From NCBI RefSeq assembly GCF_027943255.1, contig NC_072893.1, positions 96,603,784 to 96,667,783 of the forward strand: a stretch of DNA of 64,000 nt, read 5' to 3'. Of the stretch, positions 42,314 to 52,447 are shown one piece after another (positions within the stretch are counted from its first letter, which is position 1; the number at the start of each line of letters is the position of its first letter). Source of the DNA: Anastrepha obliqua (lineage: Eukaryota; Arthropoda; Insecta; Diptera; Tephritidae). The notes under the pieces are model-generated. The model was given only the letters and a program-made list of their open reading frames with translations. It did not search any database and was not told the origin of the DNA. Position numbers and translations under genes: made by a program.

Positions 42314-42862
42314 TTAATGGAATATGCAGTCCAAGCTGCTTCTAAATATAAAATACATTTTAATTCCATTTGTGTTGTTTTGTGCACATCGATAAAACGA
42401 TAGTGCATCTGGTAAAACAACGTTAATTAGGCTTTCTGGCACGGTTCTGCTGGATTGGTTAACGTTTTTCTTTTCTTCAAACTGCTTGTATTTTTTTACC
42501 AGGACTTCAAGAACTTTTAGCCTTCTGTGCATGTCTTTTGGCATCGCTTGGTCCACTTTTTTAACAGCTTTCGCCAAGGTTTGTCTACATTCGTAAGATG
42601 CGTTTTGGCTTTGACGTGCATATGACATTCCTTTTTCCAAGAGTTTTTGGCGCCTCTCTCGTTGTCGTATGCGATTATATTTCCGTTTTTCTTGAATTAT
42701 ATCTTCTTTGCCTTCAGCCAGTGCTCTCCACGTCTGTCTAGCTTTCCGCATTCTTTCCTTGTTTCTTAATTTATAGTTTTGTAATTTTGTTTCATCATCC
42801 TTTAACCTTTCTCTCCATCGTTTACAGTTCGCCTTATTTTTCTCGTCGCCGTTTTTAGTCAT
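42314..42862 (-). CDS. unassigned basic, coiled-coil-like protein or exon
   Basis: A 182-codon open frame rich in Lys/Arg/Glu: MTKNGDEKNKANCKRWRERL, then KERMRKARQTWRALAEGKED and KRKYNRIRQRERRQKLLEKG. The heptad-like charged pattern suggests a helical nucleic-acid-binding segment of the kind found at the N-terminus of some transposon-encoded proteins; that comparison is a guess. The bases before the ATG (a T-rich stretch then TGTAG) could be a splice acceptor. The tail after VLPDALSFYRC looks less structured. Second minus-strand frame at 43098-43289. No host gene recognised. Confidence 0.4.
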   Translation of the reverse strand: MTKNGDEKNKANCKRWRERLKDDETKLQNYKLRNKERMRKARQTWRALAEGKEDIIQEKRKYNRIRQRERRQKLLEKGMSYARQSQNASYECRQTLAKAVKKVDQAMPKDMHRRLKVLEVLVKKYKQFEEKKNVNQSSRTVPESLINVVLPDALSFYRCAQNNTNGIKMYFIFRSSLDCIFH

Positions 42863-43097
42863 CTACATTCAAAAATTGTATATCTTGTATTTACATATAC
42901 TAATAAAGATATTTTCGAACGAAAATTTATTTTGAATCTGTACATTTTACACTTACGATGTCGCACGCTACAAGCTTTAAATAAGTAAAAAGAGCAAAGC
43001 GCTGATTATTTTACAGCAAAGTTTTTTTTATTTAATTAGCAATAAAAATATCTATTTGCTACTAATATTTGATGCAAATTGTATAAATACCTCCGAC

Positions 43098-43289
43098 TCA
43101 CTGATAATAAATGTTCTTTTTCAATGTAGCACGCGACATCGAGTTATACGGTAAATCAAATAAAAAATTTACCGTAATTGGCAATCGCATCGTTCCTTTT
43201 ACATTTTTCTTACATTCTTTACATATAAACCGAGATTTAAAAAAAACAAAAGTCACGGTATAATATATCTCATCAAGATCATTAATCAA
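43098..43289 (-). CDS. unassigned short ORF, possible upstream exon
   Basis: 63 codons, MINDLDEIYYTVTFVFFKSR then FICKECKKNVKG with one CxxC pair. Same strand as and 5' of the 42314-42862 frame. Contains a 9-bp stem (ACGGTAAAT/ATTTACCGT, 43148-43176). No family recognised; may be chance. Confidence 0.25.
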   Translation of the reverse strand: MINDLDEIYYTVTFVFFKSRFICKECKKNVKGTMRLPITVNFLFDLPYNSMSRATLKKNIYYQ

Positions 43290-43463
43290 AACAAAACATG
43301 CAACAGAAATGTTTCGAATATTTCAAAATGTGGTATGTACAAATGTAAAATTTGTTTACATTAGTTACATTTGATAGATTCCCTATAAAAATATGTTAAA
43401 ACAACATAATTTTATAGACTTTGAATTTTTTTGGCTTCGGTTGACATTTCTGTGGAAATGGCC

Positions 43464-43780
43464 ATATATATAATTGGCGCGTACACCCTTTTTGGGGGGT
43501 TGGCCGAGCTCCTCCCCCTCTTTGTGGCATGCATGGTGTTGTTCTACAAATGGAGGGCCCTACAGTTTCAAGCCGACTCCGAACTCCGACAGATATTTTT
43601 ATGAGGAGCTTTTTCATGGCAGAAATACACTCGGAGGTTCGCCATTGCCTGCCGAGAGGTGACCGCTATTAGAAAAATGATTTTCTTAATTTTGGTGTTT
43701 CACCGAGATGCGAACCTATGTTTTCTCTATGAATTCCGAATGGTAGTCGCGCATCAGCCCATTCGGCTAAGACGGCCGCG
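43464..43780 (-). repeat. tRNA-derived SINE, full length
   Basis: Head at the right: CGGCCGTCTTAGCCGAATGG (A box), AACATAGGTTCGCATCTCGG (B box with one change, TTCGCATC). (TA)n tail at the left. The middle keeps 'aatacactcggaggttcgcc' and 'gccgagctcctccccc'. Confidence 0.88.
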
Positions 43781-43967
43781 AATGTGAGGAATTAAACAAG
43801 AATAATGTTGGAATCATCATATGAATTCTAACAGGACATTGAAGATTTAATCATCATATTACTAAAATAGGAAAATACTCAAATGAAGCTAGCAGATTAT
43901 GCAGGGAGGAAAATGAAACCGACAAACATCTGCCGAGATGAAAATAATAATTACTAGGAACGCCCGT

Positions 43968-44007
43968 ACGTCGAAATTTCGACGTTATTCGACGTTACTC
44001 GACGTTA
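43968..44007. repeat. 18-bp palindrome followed by three TTCGACGTTA units
   Basis: ACGTCGAAATTTCGACGT (43968-43985) is a perfect palindrome. TTCGACGTTA is repeated at 43978-43987 and 43988-43997, and CTCGACGTTA follows at 43998-44007. Preceding text 'ttactaggaacgcccgt' vaguely recalls a piggyBac-like end (TTAA-CCTAG), but TTAA is not present. No partner found. Confidence 0.8.
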
Positions 44008-44670
44008 GGTATATAAATACGAAGAGCAAAATTTAGTCATTCCTTATTTTTGGTATTTATATTCATAGAAAAAGTTAAAACATACATGTATATAAATGTA
44101 TAACTTATGTTGAAACTTTTTACGTGATATATGTGAATAGCTGTAGTAAAATTATGTGAAAAATATCCCATTTTACCTGTGTTAAGCGATCTTATATTTG
44201 TGTATTTCATTTGTGTGGCGGACGCAAGCCGCATATCATACCCAAAAAAACAAACACCATGAGACTATCAAAGAGATTATAAGAAAAAAAATACTACTTT
44301 CAATAATATTTCGGTTTTGTATTATCATTTTAAATTCTAAAGCTCTTAAAATACATCGTCTACATTTTTATTTCATTTCACTTTGTTTCGTTTATTTCAA
44401 GTCTAAAATATAGCAAGGTGTTTTACAGACCTCTCAAACGTAATATAAGCGTAAATTATTAAAGATAGTTAAATAAATAAATTAAAAAAAGTGAATCTAA
44501 AAATTCAAAAACCTCCTTTTCTCACACCGAAAAGTCGTGCCTTGTCGTATACGTAACATCTAAGCAAGTTGCACTCTACCTCTGCTCAGTACTCATACGC
44601 ACCGGCTTACCTCAATACCTTCGAATTATAACTATTAATTTTACCTGAGCCTATTCACTTATGTATCTAA
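44008..44670. other. unassigned spacer
   Basis: AT-rich; nothing recognised. Confidence 0.5.
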
Positions 44671-44672
44671 TA

Positions 44673-45951
44673 GGACTATGAATAAGTTCGTGCGGTTTTT
44701 TTCGAAATTTGAAACTTTATTGACGTAAAATGGTTACAAATTTAATATTCAAAGTATTGTCCATCGCTTACTACTACTTTTTCCCATCTTTCTGGCAATT
44801 CACGGATTCCCTTTGTGAAAAATTCGGTCGGTTTTGCCGCAATCCACGAATCGATCCATTTTTTGACTTCATCGTAATTACGGAAGTGCTGGTCAGCCAG
44901 GCCATGTTGCATCGATCGGAAGAGATAGTAATCGGATGGCGCAAGGTCTGGACTATACGGCGGGTGGGGTAGGACATCCCATTTGAGCGTTTCTAAGTAT
45001 GTTTTGACCACTTGTGCAACATGTGGCCGAGCATTGTCATGTTGCAAAATAACTTTGTCGTGTCTATCGGCGTATTGCGGCCGTTTTTCTCGCAGTGCTC
45101 GGCTCAAACGCATCAATTGTCGTCGGTAGACATCCCCCGTAATCGTTTCATTCGGTTTCAGTAGCTCATAATACACAACACCCAGCTGGTCCCACCAGAT
45201 ACACAGCATAACCTTCAGGCCATGAATATTCTGCGCCGACGTCGATGTTGAAGCATGGCCAGGGTATCCATACGTTGCCCGACGTTTTGGATTGTCGTAA
45301 TGGACCCACTTTTCATCGCCAGTCACAATTCGATGCAAAAAACCCTTTCTTTTGTGCCGTTGAAGCAGTTGTTCGCATGCCATAAAACGGCGTTCAACGT
45401 CTCTTGGATTCAATTCATACGGCACCCAATGGCCTACCTTTCGGATCATTCCCATGGCTTTTAAACGTTTGGAAATGGTTGATTGATCAACTCCCAAAGT
45501 TTTTGCAACCTCTTCTTGCGTTTGAGCCGGATCTTGATCGAGCAATTCCTCCAATTCGGTATCCATGAACTTTGGCGGCGCACCCTCGCGTTCTTCGTCT
45601 TCCAAGCCAAAATCACCACTTTTAAAGCGTGCAAACCACTTCTGGCACGTTCGCTCAGCTAGAGCATGCTCACCATAAACTTCCACCAAGATACGATGAC
45701 TTTCGGCTGCTTTTTTCTTCATATTAAAATAATGAAGAAGAATTCCCCGCAAAAACACATTATTTGGCACGAAACTCGACATTTTCAAGTGTGGTAAAAA
45801 TATTGTTGTTTACGCTTCAAATAAAAAACTTATACTGACGTTTGTGCCTTACGACAGTAGCTCTCCAATGAATGTTTGGAAATGTGGATCGATGGAATAA
45901 TAATCAAGTTACGCCATCTGTTGTAAAACCGCACGAACTTATTCATAGTCC
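44673..45951 (-). mobile_element. mariner element (Mos1-like), apparently intact
   Basis: Terminal repeats are 27 bp and match base for base: GGACTATGAATAAGTTCGTG then CGGTTTT at the left, with the same text on the minus strand at the right. TA at 44671-44672 and 45952-45953. Length 1279 bp, typical for a complete mariner. One uninterrupted transposase gene fills the element. No nested insertion. Confidence 0.96.
44742..45788 (-). CDS. mariner transposase, intact (mauritiana/Mos1-like)
   Basis: Cut-and-paste transposase acting in the nucleus on its own 27-bp ends. The open frame has 348 codons; the second Met (MSSFVPNN, 45782) matches the start of Mos1-type proteins, giving 346 aa against 345 in Mos1. 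HTH1 ends TCQKWFARFKSGDFGLEDEE; HTH2 is EEVAKTLGVDQSTISKRLKA; the linker motif is WVPYELNPRD. Catalytic triad: VTGDEKWVHYD, ILQHDNARPHVAQ and YSPDLAPSDYYLF, with 34 residues between the last two Asp. C-terminus LPERWEKVVVSDGQYFEY is complete. No stop or frameshift was found. The only oddity is GAPPK where GRPPK is usual. Function is inferred, not shown. Confidence 0.95.
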   Translation of the reverse strand: MKMSSFVPNNVFLRGILLHYFNMKKKAAESHRILVEVYGEHALAERTCQKWFARFKSGDFGLEDEEREGAPPKFMDTELEELLDQDPAQTQEEVAKTLGVDQSTISKRLKAMGMIRKVGHWVPYELNPRDVERRFMACEQLLQRHKRKGFLHRIVTGDEKWVHYDNPKRRATYGYPGHASTSTSAQNIHGLKVMLCIWWDQLGVVYYELLKPNETITGDVYRRQLMRLSRALREKRPQYADRHDKVILQHDNARPHVAQVVKTYLETLKWDVLPHPPYSPDLAPSDYYLFRSMQHGLADQHFRNYDEVKKWIDSWIAAKPTEFFTKGIRELPERWEKVVVSDGQYFEY

Positions 45952-45953
45952 TA

Positions 45954-47725
45954 TTTTAATACATTGTGCAAACCGTCTTCACATATGCCATCCATTGGTA
46001 TATGCTTCAACTTTTTTCTCTGACTATAAATATTAAACAAAGGTACGACAAGAAATTTGCTCTCCGTATTAATATACAGATAATATTCCATCTATTCAAT
46101 GGGTCGCCTCCTATAATGCCATATCAAATAAATTATTTTCAAGTATAATTTTTTACTTATCCGTACATTTTTTTCAAAATTATAGAACCGAAGGTGTGGC
46201 AACCCCGATTCCCTCGTCGCTCTCAATTTACGTAAGGTCGGAACTTAAGAACCTAAAATCTAAGTTTTAACTAACTATTAACACAGCCTTCCGTATAATA
46301 GGTTAGACAAAATATAATATTAAGTTAAGTTACGTTAATTAAGTTGGCACTAATTGAGCCTTTAAATAGCCATCACCTTCTGCTAGTGTCCTGCCTAACG
46401 TCAAAAACTAGCACATCAACACAAAAACAAAAACAATTAAATTAATTGAGCATCACAAAATTTTAAAAACAGCAAGCAACAACAAAACAAAGAAAAGCTA
46501 AGTAACGTGCTACCCCACCATAATCATTTATGCATAAATAATTTCCAATCCATTGCGTGTGTGCGTCTAAACTTTGGGTGTAATCGAAGTCATTGCCCGA
46601 AGAACTTAATGTGGCAAAGAGAAACTGAATTCGACGATATAATCAGTGTACACTTTTCACTCCTATATTCTTAAGCAGTTCATCGTTTGTTACTTCATTG
46701 TTTCCATTGCTCTATTTTGTTTTCGAAATCATTTATATTTTTTGCATACTTCTGTTTCAATATTTAAATTGCATTAATCCGGATGAGCTGCTTGTTTCAT
46801 GGTTTTTCGCCAGCGGCGCCTCTATCAACGCCATCAACCGTCACACAACATTGGCTTTGCGAATATTTTCCACAACCATTTTGACTATTACCACAACGTC
46901 GCACATTGCATGGCTGCTTGGCTGTCCTTCCAAAAACATAAAAAATAAATAAGAAGGAAAATAAGAGGAATAAAAATAAAAGATAAAAAAAAAATACGCG
47001 TAAGCCGGATATATATATGTAGACTAGGAAAAATCGCTTCAAGCGAAATTTGATGTAGTCTTTGCCCCAACCGTTTTCTCTCCCTTTGGTCACTGCACTA
47101 CATCCCAGCTTTATTGCTTCTTCCTTCTCACTAAATTGCTAGCCGAATACTATTTTAAGACTATAAAAATCTCCATTCGCACTCAATAGACAGCCATTGC
47201 GGCAAGCTCTGTTGCCGCAACAAATACAAATAATATCTCCAAAATATGCAAATATTTAAGTTCACGGGCATGGAAATTTGTTATTATTGTGACTCAATTC
47301 TGTTGTCAGCGAAGCTTGTTAAATACTCGTATTGCTTCCCCGCCTCTTTCCTTGTTCGCAAATTGTTTTGTTTATAAAATTGCCTAAAGTGTTTGCTGTG
47401 ATGTTTCAGCGCCCAAATGTATGCGGACAGTCACAATCAATAAATGCTTTGTCGTTGTATTGGTGTACAACAGTGGTCGCCTAAAGACGTTTCTGATTTG
47501 GATTCACTTTAGTAAATTTAAGTTAGTGGTCTTTGACAATTCATTTTTGCTTTGATTTTTTTGTCTGAAGATTGTAACAAGCCAAATACAAGTGTATATG
47601 AATAAGAAATATTTTTCTAATTATTTATATATCAGGTGTTTTTTTAAAAGCTTGCGAAGTTAAAACTACAATGCAAAATAGAAATATTGCCAGAATGAAT
47701 TATTTATATTCTAATCTAGTAGATA
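45954..47725. other. unassigned intergenic sequence
   Basis: No element or gene recognised. Several short open frames at 46698-47093 overlap on both strands and lack family features. Confidence 0.5.
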
Positions 47726-47805
47726 AGAGGAGCTTTTTCATGGCAGAAATACACTCGGTGGTTTACCATTGCCTTCACGCCACAAATAGAAGGAAGAGCT
47801 CATTT
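47726..47805. repeat. SINE fragment with an inverted joint
   Basis: 'gaggagctttttcatggcag' and 'aaatacactcggtggtttac' are the SINE core in minus orientation. Directly after, 'acgccacaaatagaaggaag' then 'agctc' is the SINE 3' half in plus orientation. The two halves therefore face each other. Confidence 0.68.
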
Positions 47806-48734
47806 TTTGAATACGAGTTACATGGTCCATTCGATCAGTCCAATTTTGGCCATACGACGCACACTGGGGATTTAGCGGAAAAAAGTCAAATTTCCAACAT
47901 ACCACCTACGCAATGTTTAATGGTATTTCTAAATTCCAGAATAGAACCAACAATAAAATCAAAAAGAATTACTAAACTCTGACTTATAGTTTTTTTTTAT
48001 AGATATGTCAAAAGTATAATTTTTTTGTAGTATTGAACTGTCTAAGAAAAAACTTCAAAGCCCAAGGTGGTTTTTTTTTTCCTTTTGCTTGAGCCGACTT
48101 CCAATTTTTTATTTTTCATTTAGGGTACGATATTTTTATATATTTTAGCCGGAAGAACAAAGGCTGTAAAGCATTTGATTATCTATTTATAATTAATTTT
48201 ACGAAAAAAAAAATCATATTCCTTCATATTCTTGGATCTGCAAGTTGAGCTACATTTACCTACGGTCAGAAACTAGTGTCAACGTGTTGCTAAATAGCGT
48301 CTCTTTCAGTTTTAATCAATTGCAGGTGCCACCAGGCGCCACTGATTATTTTTTGGCAATGATAATAACTAAACGCTTTCTAGTGTGTGCATAATGATAA
48401 CGAAACACTTTTAATTTTGTTTTGACATTTTGAGGGTAATTCAGAATTATGAACTTACATGTATCCTGTGCGTAAATATTTGCTGGCTTATATTAATAAA
48501 AAAAAAAAATTAAATTTATGAATTTTAAAAAACATTGTTTTTTAAAATTAAAAAAAAAAATAGTTTTTAAACATGTTCTTTTCATACACAAATATATACA
48601 ACTTCGTTAGTAGTAAAAATGTAAATATTTTTTGGGATGTATACTTTTTTCCGCATCTCTGTACAAAAATCCCCAGTGTGCGACGTCTAAAGTTGCTTAG
48701 ATATTGCAATAAAATCGATCAGGTTAAAATCGAT
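47806..48734. other. unassigned AT-rich spacer
   Basis: Homopolymer-rich; no gene recognised. Confidence 0.5.
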
Positions 48735-48800
48735 TGTTAACCCCGTTGTATGGCACATAGCACCGCCCTGTTGGAACCAAATGTCGGCGATGCTTAGCTA
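48735..48800 (-). pseudogene. DD41D transposase scrap, second Asp changed to Gly
   Basis: The minus strand reads LSIADIWFQQGGAMCHTTGL, matching the second-Asp box WFQQDGATCHTA of the 19.4 kb element, with Gly for the catalytic Asp. Only about 60 bp remain. Confidence 0.65.
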
Positions 48801-48885
48801 ATTAATTTTCGGAAATAAAAATTCAGGGCTTACAGAAGGTTTCAAGACCGGGGCGTTTTCCTGTAAGAACAAAGACGGCGATCTG

Positions 48886-49443
48886 GTGACTGACGTACAG
48901 AGCAATCTTAAATTATGGAGGAAACACTTCTCGAACCTGTTAAACAGTGACAGCTGCGCATTTCACAGAGAAGGTGAAGATCCCGATACCCCAGTCGTTG
49001 ACAACGGAATTGTCGTTCCGCAACCCGATAATGACGAGGTGAGAATAGCGATAACGCGGCTAAAGAACAACAAAGCCGCGGGCGCCGACGGACTGCCGGC
49101 TGAGCTATTCAAACATGGCGGCGAGGAGCTGGTAAGATGCATGCATCAGCTTCTATGCAAAATATGGTCGGATGAAAGCATGCCTGCCGATTGGAATTTA
49201 AGTGTGCTCTGCCCAATCCATAAGAAGGGCGATGCTGCAATCTGTGCCAATTACCGCGGGATTAGTCTTCTAAATATCGCCTATAAGGTTCTAGCGAGCG
49301 TATTGTGTTAAAGGCTGAAGCCCACCGTCAACCAACTGATTGGACCTTATCAGTGTGGCTTTAGACCTGGAAAGTCTACCATCTACCAAATATTTACAAT
49401 ACGCCAAATCTTGGAAAATACCCATGAAAGGAGAACGGTGGTG
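48886..49443 (+). pseudogene. RTE reverse transcriptase fingers, palm missing
   Basis: SNLKLWRKHFSNLLNSDSCA, IAITRLKNNKAAGADGLPAE, LFKHGGEELVRCMHQL, LSVLCPIHKKGDAAICANYR then GISLLNIAYKVLASVLC and a TAA. After it, in the same frame, RLKPTVNQLIGPYQCGFRPG KSTIYQIFTIRQI continues to ENTHERR, where sequence jumps to thumb. The YADD box is absent. All motifs are RTE-type. Confidence 0.9.
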
Positions 49444-49449
49444 AGCGAG

Positions 49450-50141
49450 ACAAAACGAAGTACCTCCTGTCTTCAAACAAACAGTCGGCGCACTCGCGTA
49501 TCGGCACCCATGGCACTGTTGAGAGTTATGATTTCGAGGTTGTAAAAAACTTCGTATGTGTAGGAATCAGCATTAACACCGATAACAATGTCAGCCTTGA
49601 AATCCAACGTAGAATCTCTCTTGCCAACAAGTGCTACTTTGGACTAAGTAGGCAACTGAGCAGTAAAATCCTCTCTCGACGAACAAAACTAACACTCTAC
49701 AAGACTCTCATCATGCCCGTGCTAACGTATGGCGCAGAAGCTTGGACGATGACAGCATCCGATGAAGCGACGCTTGGAGTGTTCGAGGGAAAGATTCTGG
49801 GTAAGATTTTTGGACCTTTGCACGTTGGCAACGGCGAATATCGCAGACGATGGAACGATGAGCTGTATGAGCTTTACGACGAAATAGACATAGCGCAGCG
49901 AATAAAGATCCAGCGGCTACGTTGGCTGGGTCATGTCGTCCGATTGGATACAAACGCTCCGGCTTTGAAAGTATTCGATGCGGTACCAGCTGGTGGTAGC
50001 AGAGGAAGAGGAAGACCTCCTCTGTGTTGGAAAGATCAGGTGGAGAAGGACTTGGCTTCACTTGGTGTGTCCAATCGGCGCCGGTTAGCACGAGAAAGAA
50101 ACGACTGGCGCGCTTTGTTAAGCTCGGCCAAAATCGCGTAA
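49450..50141 (+). pseudogene. RTE ORF2 thumb and C-terminus
   Basis: A short shifted frame (TKYLLSSNKQSAHSRIGTHG, YDFEVVKNFVCVGISINTDN) leads into the open frame from 49713: MPVLTYGAEAWTMTASDEAT, LGVFEGKILGKIFGPLHVGN, RIKIQRLRWLGHVVRLDTNA, GRGRPPLCWKDQVEKDLASL, ending SSAKIA-stop. Same C-terminus as 30871-31233 and 63147-63360. Confidence 0.9.
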
Positions 50142-50175
50142 GCGATTATCGCGCCAATTAAGAAGAAGAAGAAAG

Positions 50176-51490
50176 TTCCACAGTTCGGAAGCATTGATCT
50201 GGCGTTAAGTGATTCCTGATGACTTGTCAATCTTTACTGAACAAAAATGTCAACACAGTTGGCAATTTTCAGCCTTTACATAATTATCGATATCGGTAGT
50301 TCTCATGCAGCTAAAAAAACACGAATATGTAAATACAATTATAAATACAAATAAAAGGTCTTAAAAAGGCGTGACTACATATAATAATGTACAGAATGAA
50401 AATGTAGCAAAACACAGATTCGGAGGTACTTTATATGGAAATGCCAAATATCGCATGCAAAAAAATGTGAAAGATCAAATTTAGATTTTTGAGCTACTTC
50501 GAATTTATATTTTATTAAAAAAATATAAAACTTCACAACCCAAAGTTTTTTCAAAATTCTATAATAACTAAAAAACTGAACATTTTGATGACAATTTATT
50601 TTAATATGAAACTTTGATTTATAAGGTTTTTGGTATACTATAAAAAATTAATGAAAAAAACGTAGCATAAAAGGTATTACGAATATTATAAAAAGAGAAA
50701 GTGACTTCATTATGTGAGCACAAGTTTATATATGAAGTTTTATGGCCGTAGGATAACGATAAGCCATGCGAACTTTTAGTTGAAGCTTTAGTTAACACAT
50801 TGCATTAAAACTATCAAAAGGCCCACTATGGCTTTGGAAGTGCAAGAATTAGATGTTTTCCATATTTAAATGTAATTATAATAAATTTGCTTATTTAAAT
50901 GTTTAATAGGACTGCAGGATTTCACCCAAGTACATCATAAGAACTAATAAAAACAGAAAGTACAGAGGATCTGTAAGAGTGCAAAGAAGGACGTAACAGC
51001 TGAGCGCACGATCAACAAAAAATTATTATAATATTTTTTTTTTAATGAACTTTATTTTGAATTATGTCTACATTATAATTTTTACAAATATTTGAATTTA
51101 TTTAAAAAGTGACATTGATTTAAGTATTAATGGTATAAAGTAAACAAATTAGCATTTTATTCGTCGATTTTAGACGATCTGGATCGCTTGCCTTTTCAAC
51201 CTTAAAAAGACATGCAGTGGTGACATGAGGAGACCTCTTCATTTGGGTGTAATTATAGGCGATTTCGGTATTTGCCGTTTACATTTTTTATTTCATCTTT
51301 AATTAAAGGGATTTTTAATTGATGCTGTGCCCCACAGTTGAATTCCATAAGTTAAGATTAGTTTGAGCACAGGTTAGTAAAGGATAATCTTGTTGTCTTG
51401 TTTGCAATAGAATGGCAATACTCTTTTAAAGTCAATTTAATTTCTTCAGGTTCAACTGATGGATGCGCATTTCTTAAAATTATTTTAAAA
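50176..51490. other. unassigned AT-rich spacer
   Basis: Nothing recognised. Confidence 0.5.
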
Positions 51491-51496
51491 TTTCTT

Positions 51497-52447
51497 TCAT
51501 TTTTTTGGTGTGTATGTGGAAAACTTCGCCTTCTTACTTTCGAGGAATTTAACTATATTCGTGAATGTGTTCTGTTTTTCGGCTGGACTTTGACTCGATT
51601 TCGGGTGACAATTCTCTACTCTAACTGCGAAGATTGAAGAAGGTTTGAGAAGTTTTTTGCTTTCCGGTGTTTTTTCCGAACCCAATTCGTTGTTATCAAA
51701 AACTAAAAGGGCATCGTATTTGTTTTCATTAATTAGACAATATCTAAGTTTATGTTGCTTCGCGGATCTAACATGTTGCGGGCTACTTAAAATCCGTTAT
51801 GAAGTTTTGACTTGAGTACAATTTTCATGATTTAATGTAGGATTTGGTAATATTCGTGTCGTTCGGATTGACTGAACTTGCCGAAAAGGAAATTTGTCTT
51901 TGGGGTTGGTTTTTCAAGATCGTGGTCTTAGTAATTGCAGCTAGGATAATGTTCCTTTGACGAGAAGCGCCATCCGTTGATTGACCGGTTAATGAATGAT
52001 TCACACCCGAGCTGAATTATTAAATTCAACTTTTCAATCAAATAAATATTTACTTTGTTTTTCCTTCAAAACAAAAATGGCTTGCCTAATGTAACATAAA
52101 GAAAGCCTTGTGTACGTATTTTTTAATTGTTTGTAATTGTTTGCTTCGATAGTAACTTAAGTACTAAACACAGAATCTTTTACACTCAGCTGGCTTATAT
52201 CCAACGCAGTTACTAATTTTGGAGTCACAAAATCAGTCGCTCGACTGGTGCACGGTTCCGTACCAATGATTATTGGAATATACTCGGGTGATATGGCAAA
52301 ATCACTTGAAATAGACACGGAGTCATCGGACTCATTTGAAGAAGAAACATCTTTTTCTGTATCTGGAATCCCTTGGCCATTAATTTCACTATGTAGTCCA
52401 ACTACCAGACCTTCTTTGACATTTAAAAAACAGTCTATATTTTTCAA
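51497..52447 (-). pseudogene. unassigned minus-strand coding remnant
   Basis: The frame 52447-52157 contains DTEKDVSSSNESDDSVSISS, an acidic Ser-rich stretch, followed by TDFVTPKLVTALDISQLSVK then DSVFS. The 'TPKLV.ALD...lS.rd.V' pattern resembles a recurring motif in uncharacterised transposon-linked insect proteins, which I recall but cannot name. A further piece (51685-51497) on the same strand carries no known motif. Frameshifts and stops separate them. Low confidence. Confidence 0.3.

Larger units (their letters stand above)
48815..50172 (+). mobile_element. RTE-clade LINE copy 2, RT core deleted
   Basis: From 48845, CKNKDGDLVTD and the first frame give the region before RT and the RT fingers. 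A deletion at about 49440 removes the palm, and the thumb and C-terminus follow to a stop near 50141. It ends 'cgccaattaagaagaagaag', the same (AAG)n tail as the other two RTE copies. Longest of the three. Confidence 0.9.

Noticed and set aside
46698..47093. Membrane-protein-like frames rich in Phe/Leu/Ile
   Set aside because: Overlapping frames on both strands in AT-rich DNA give hydrophobic peptides by composition; no motif or start context.
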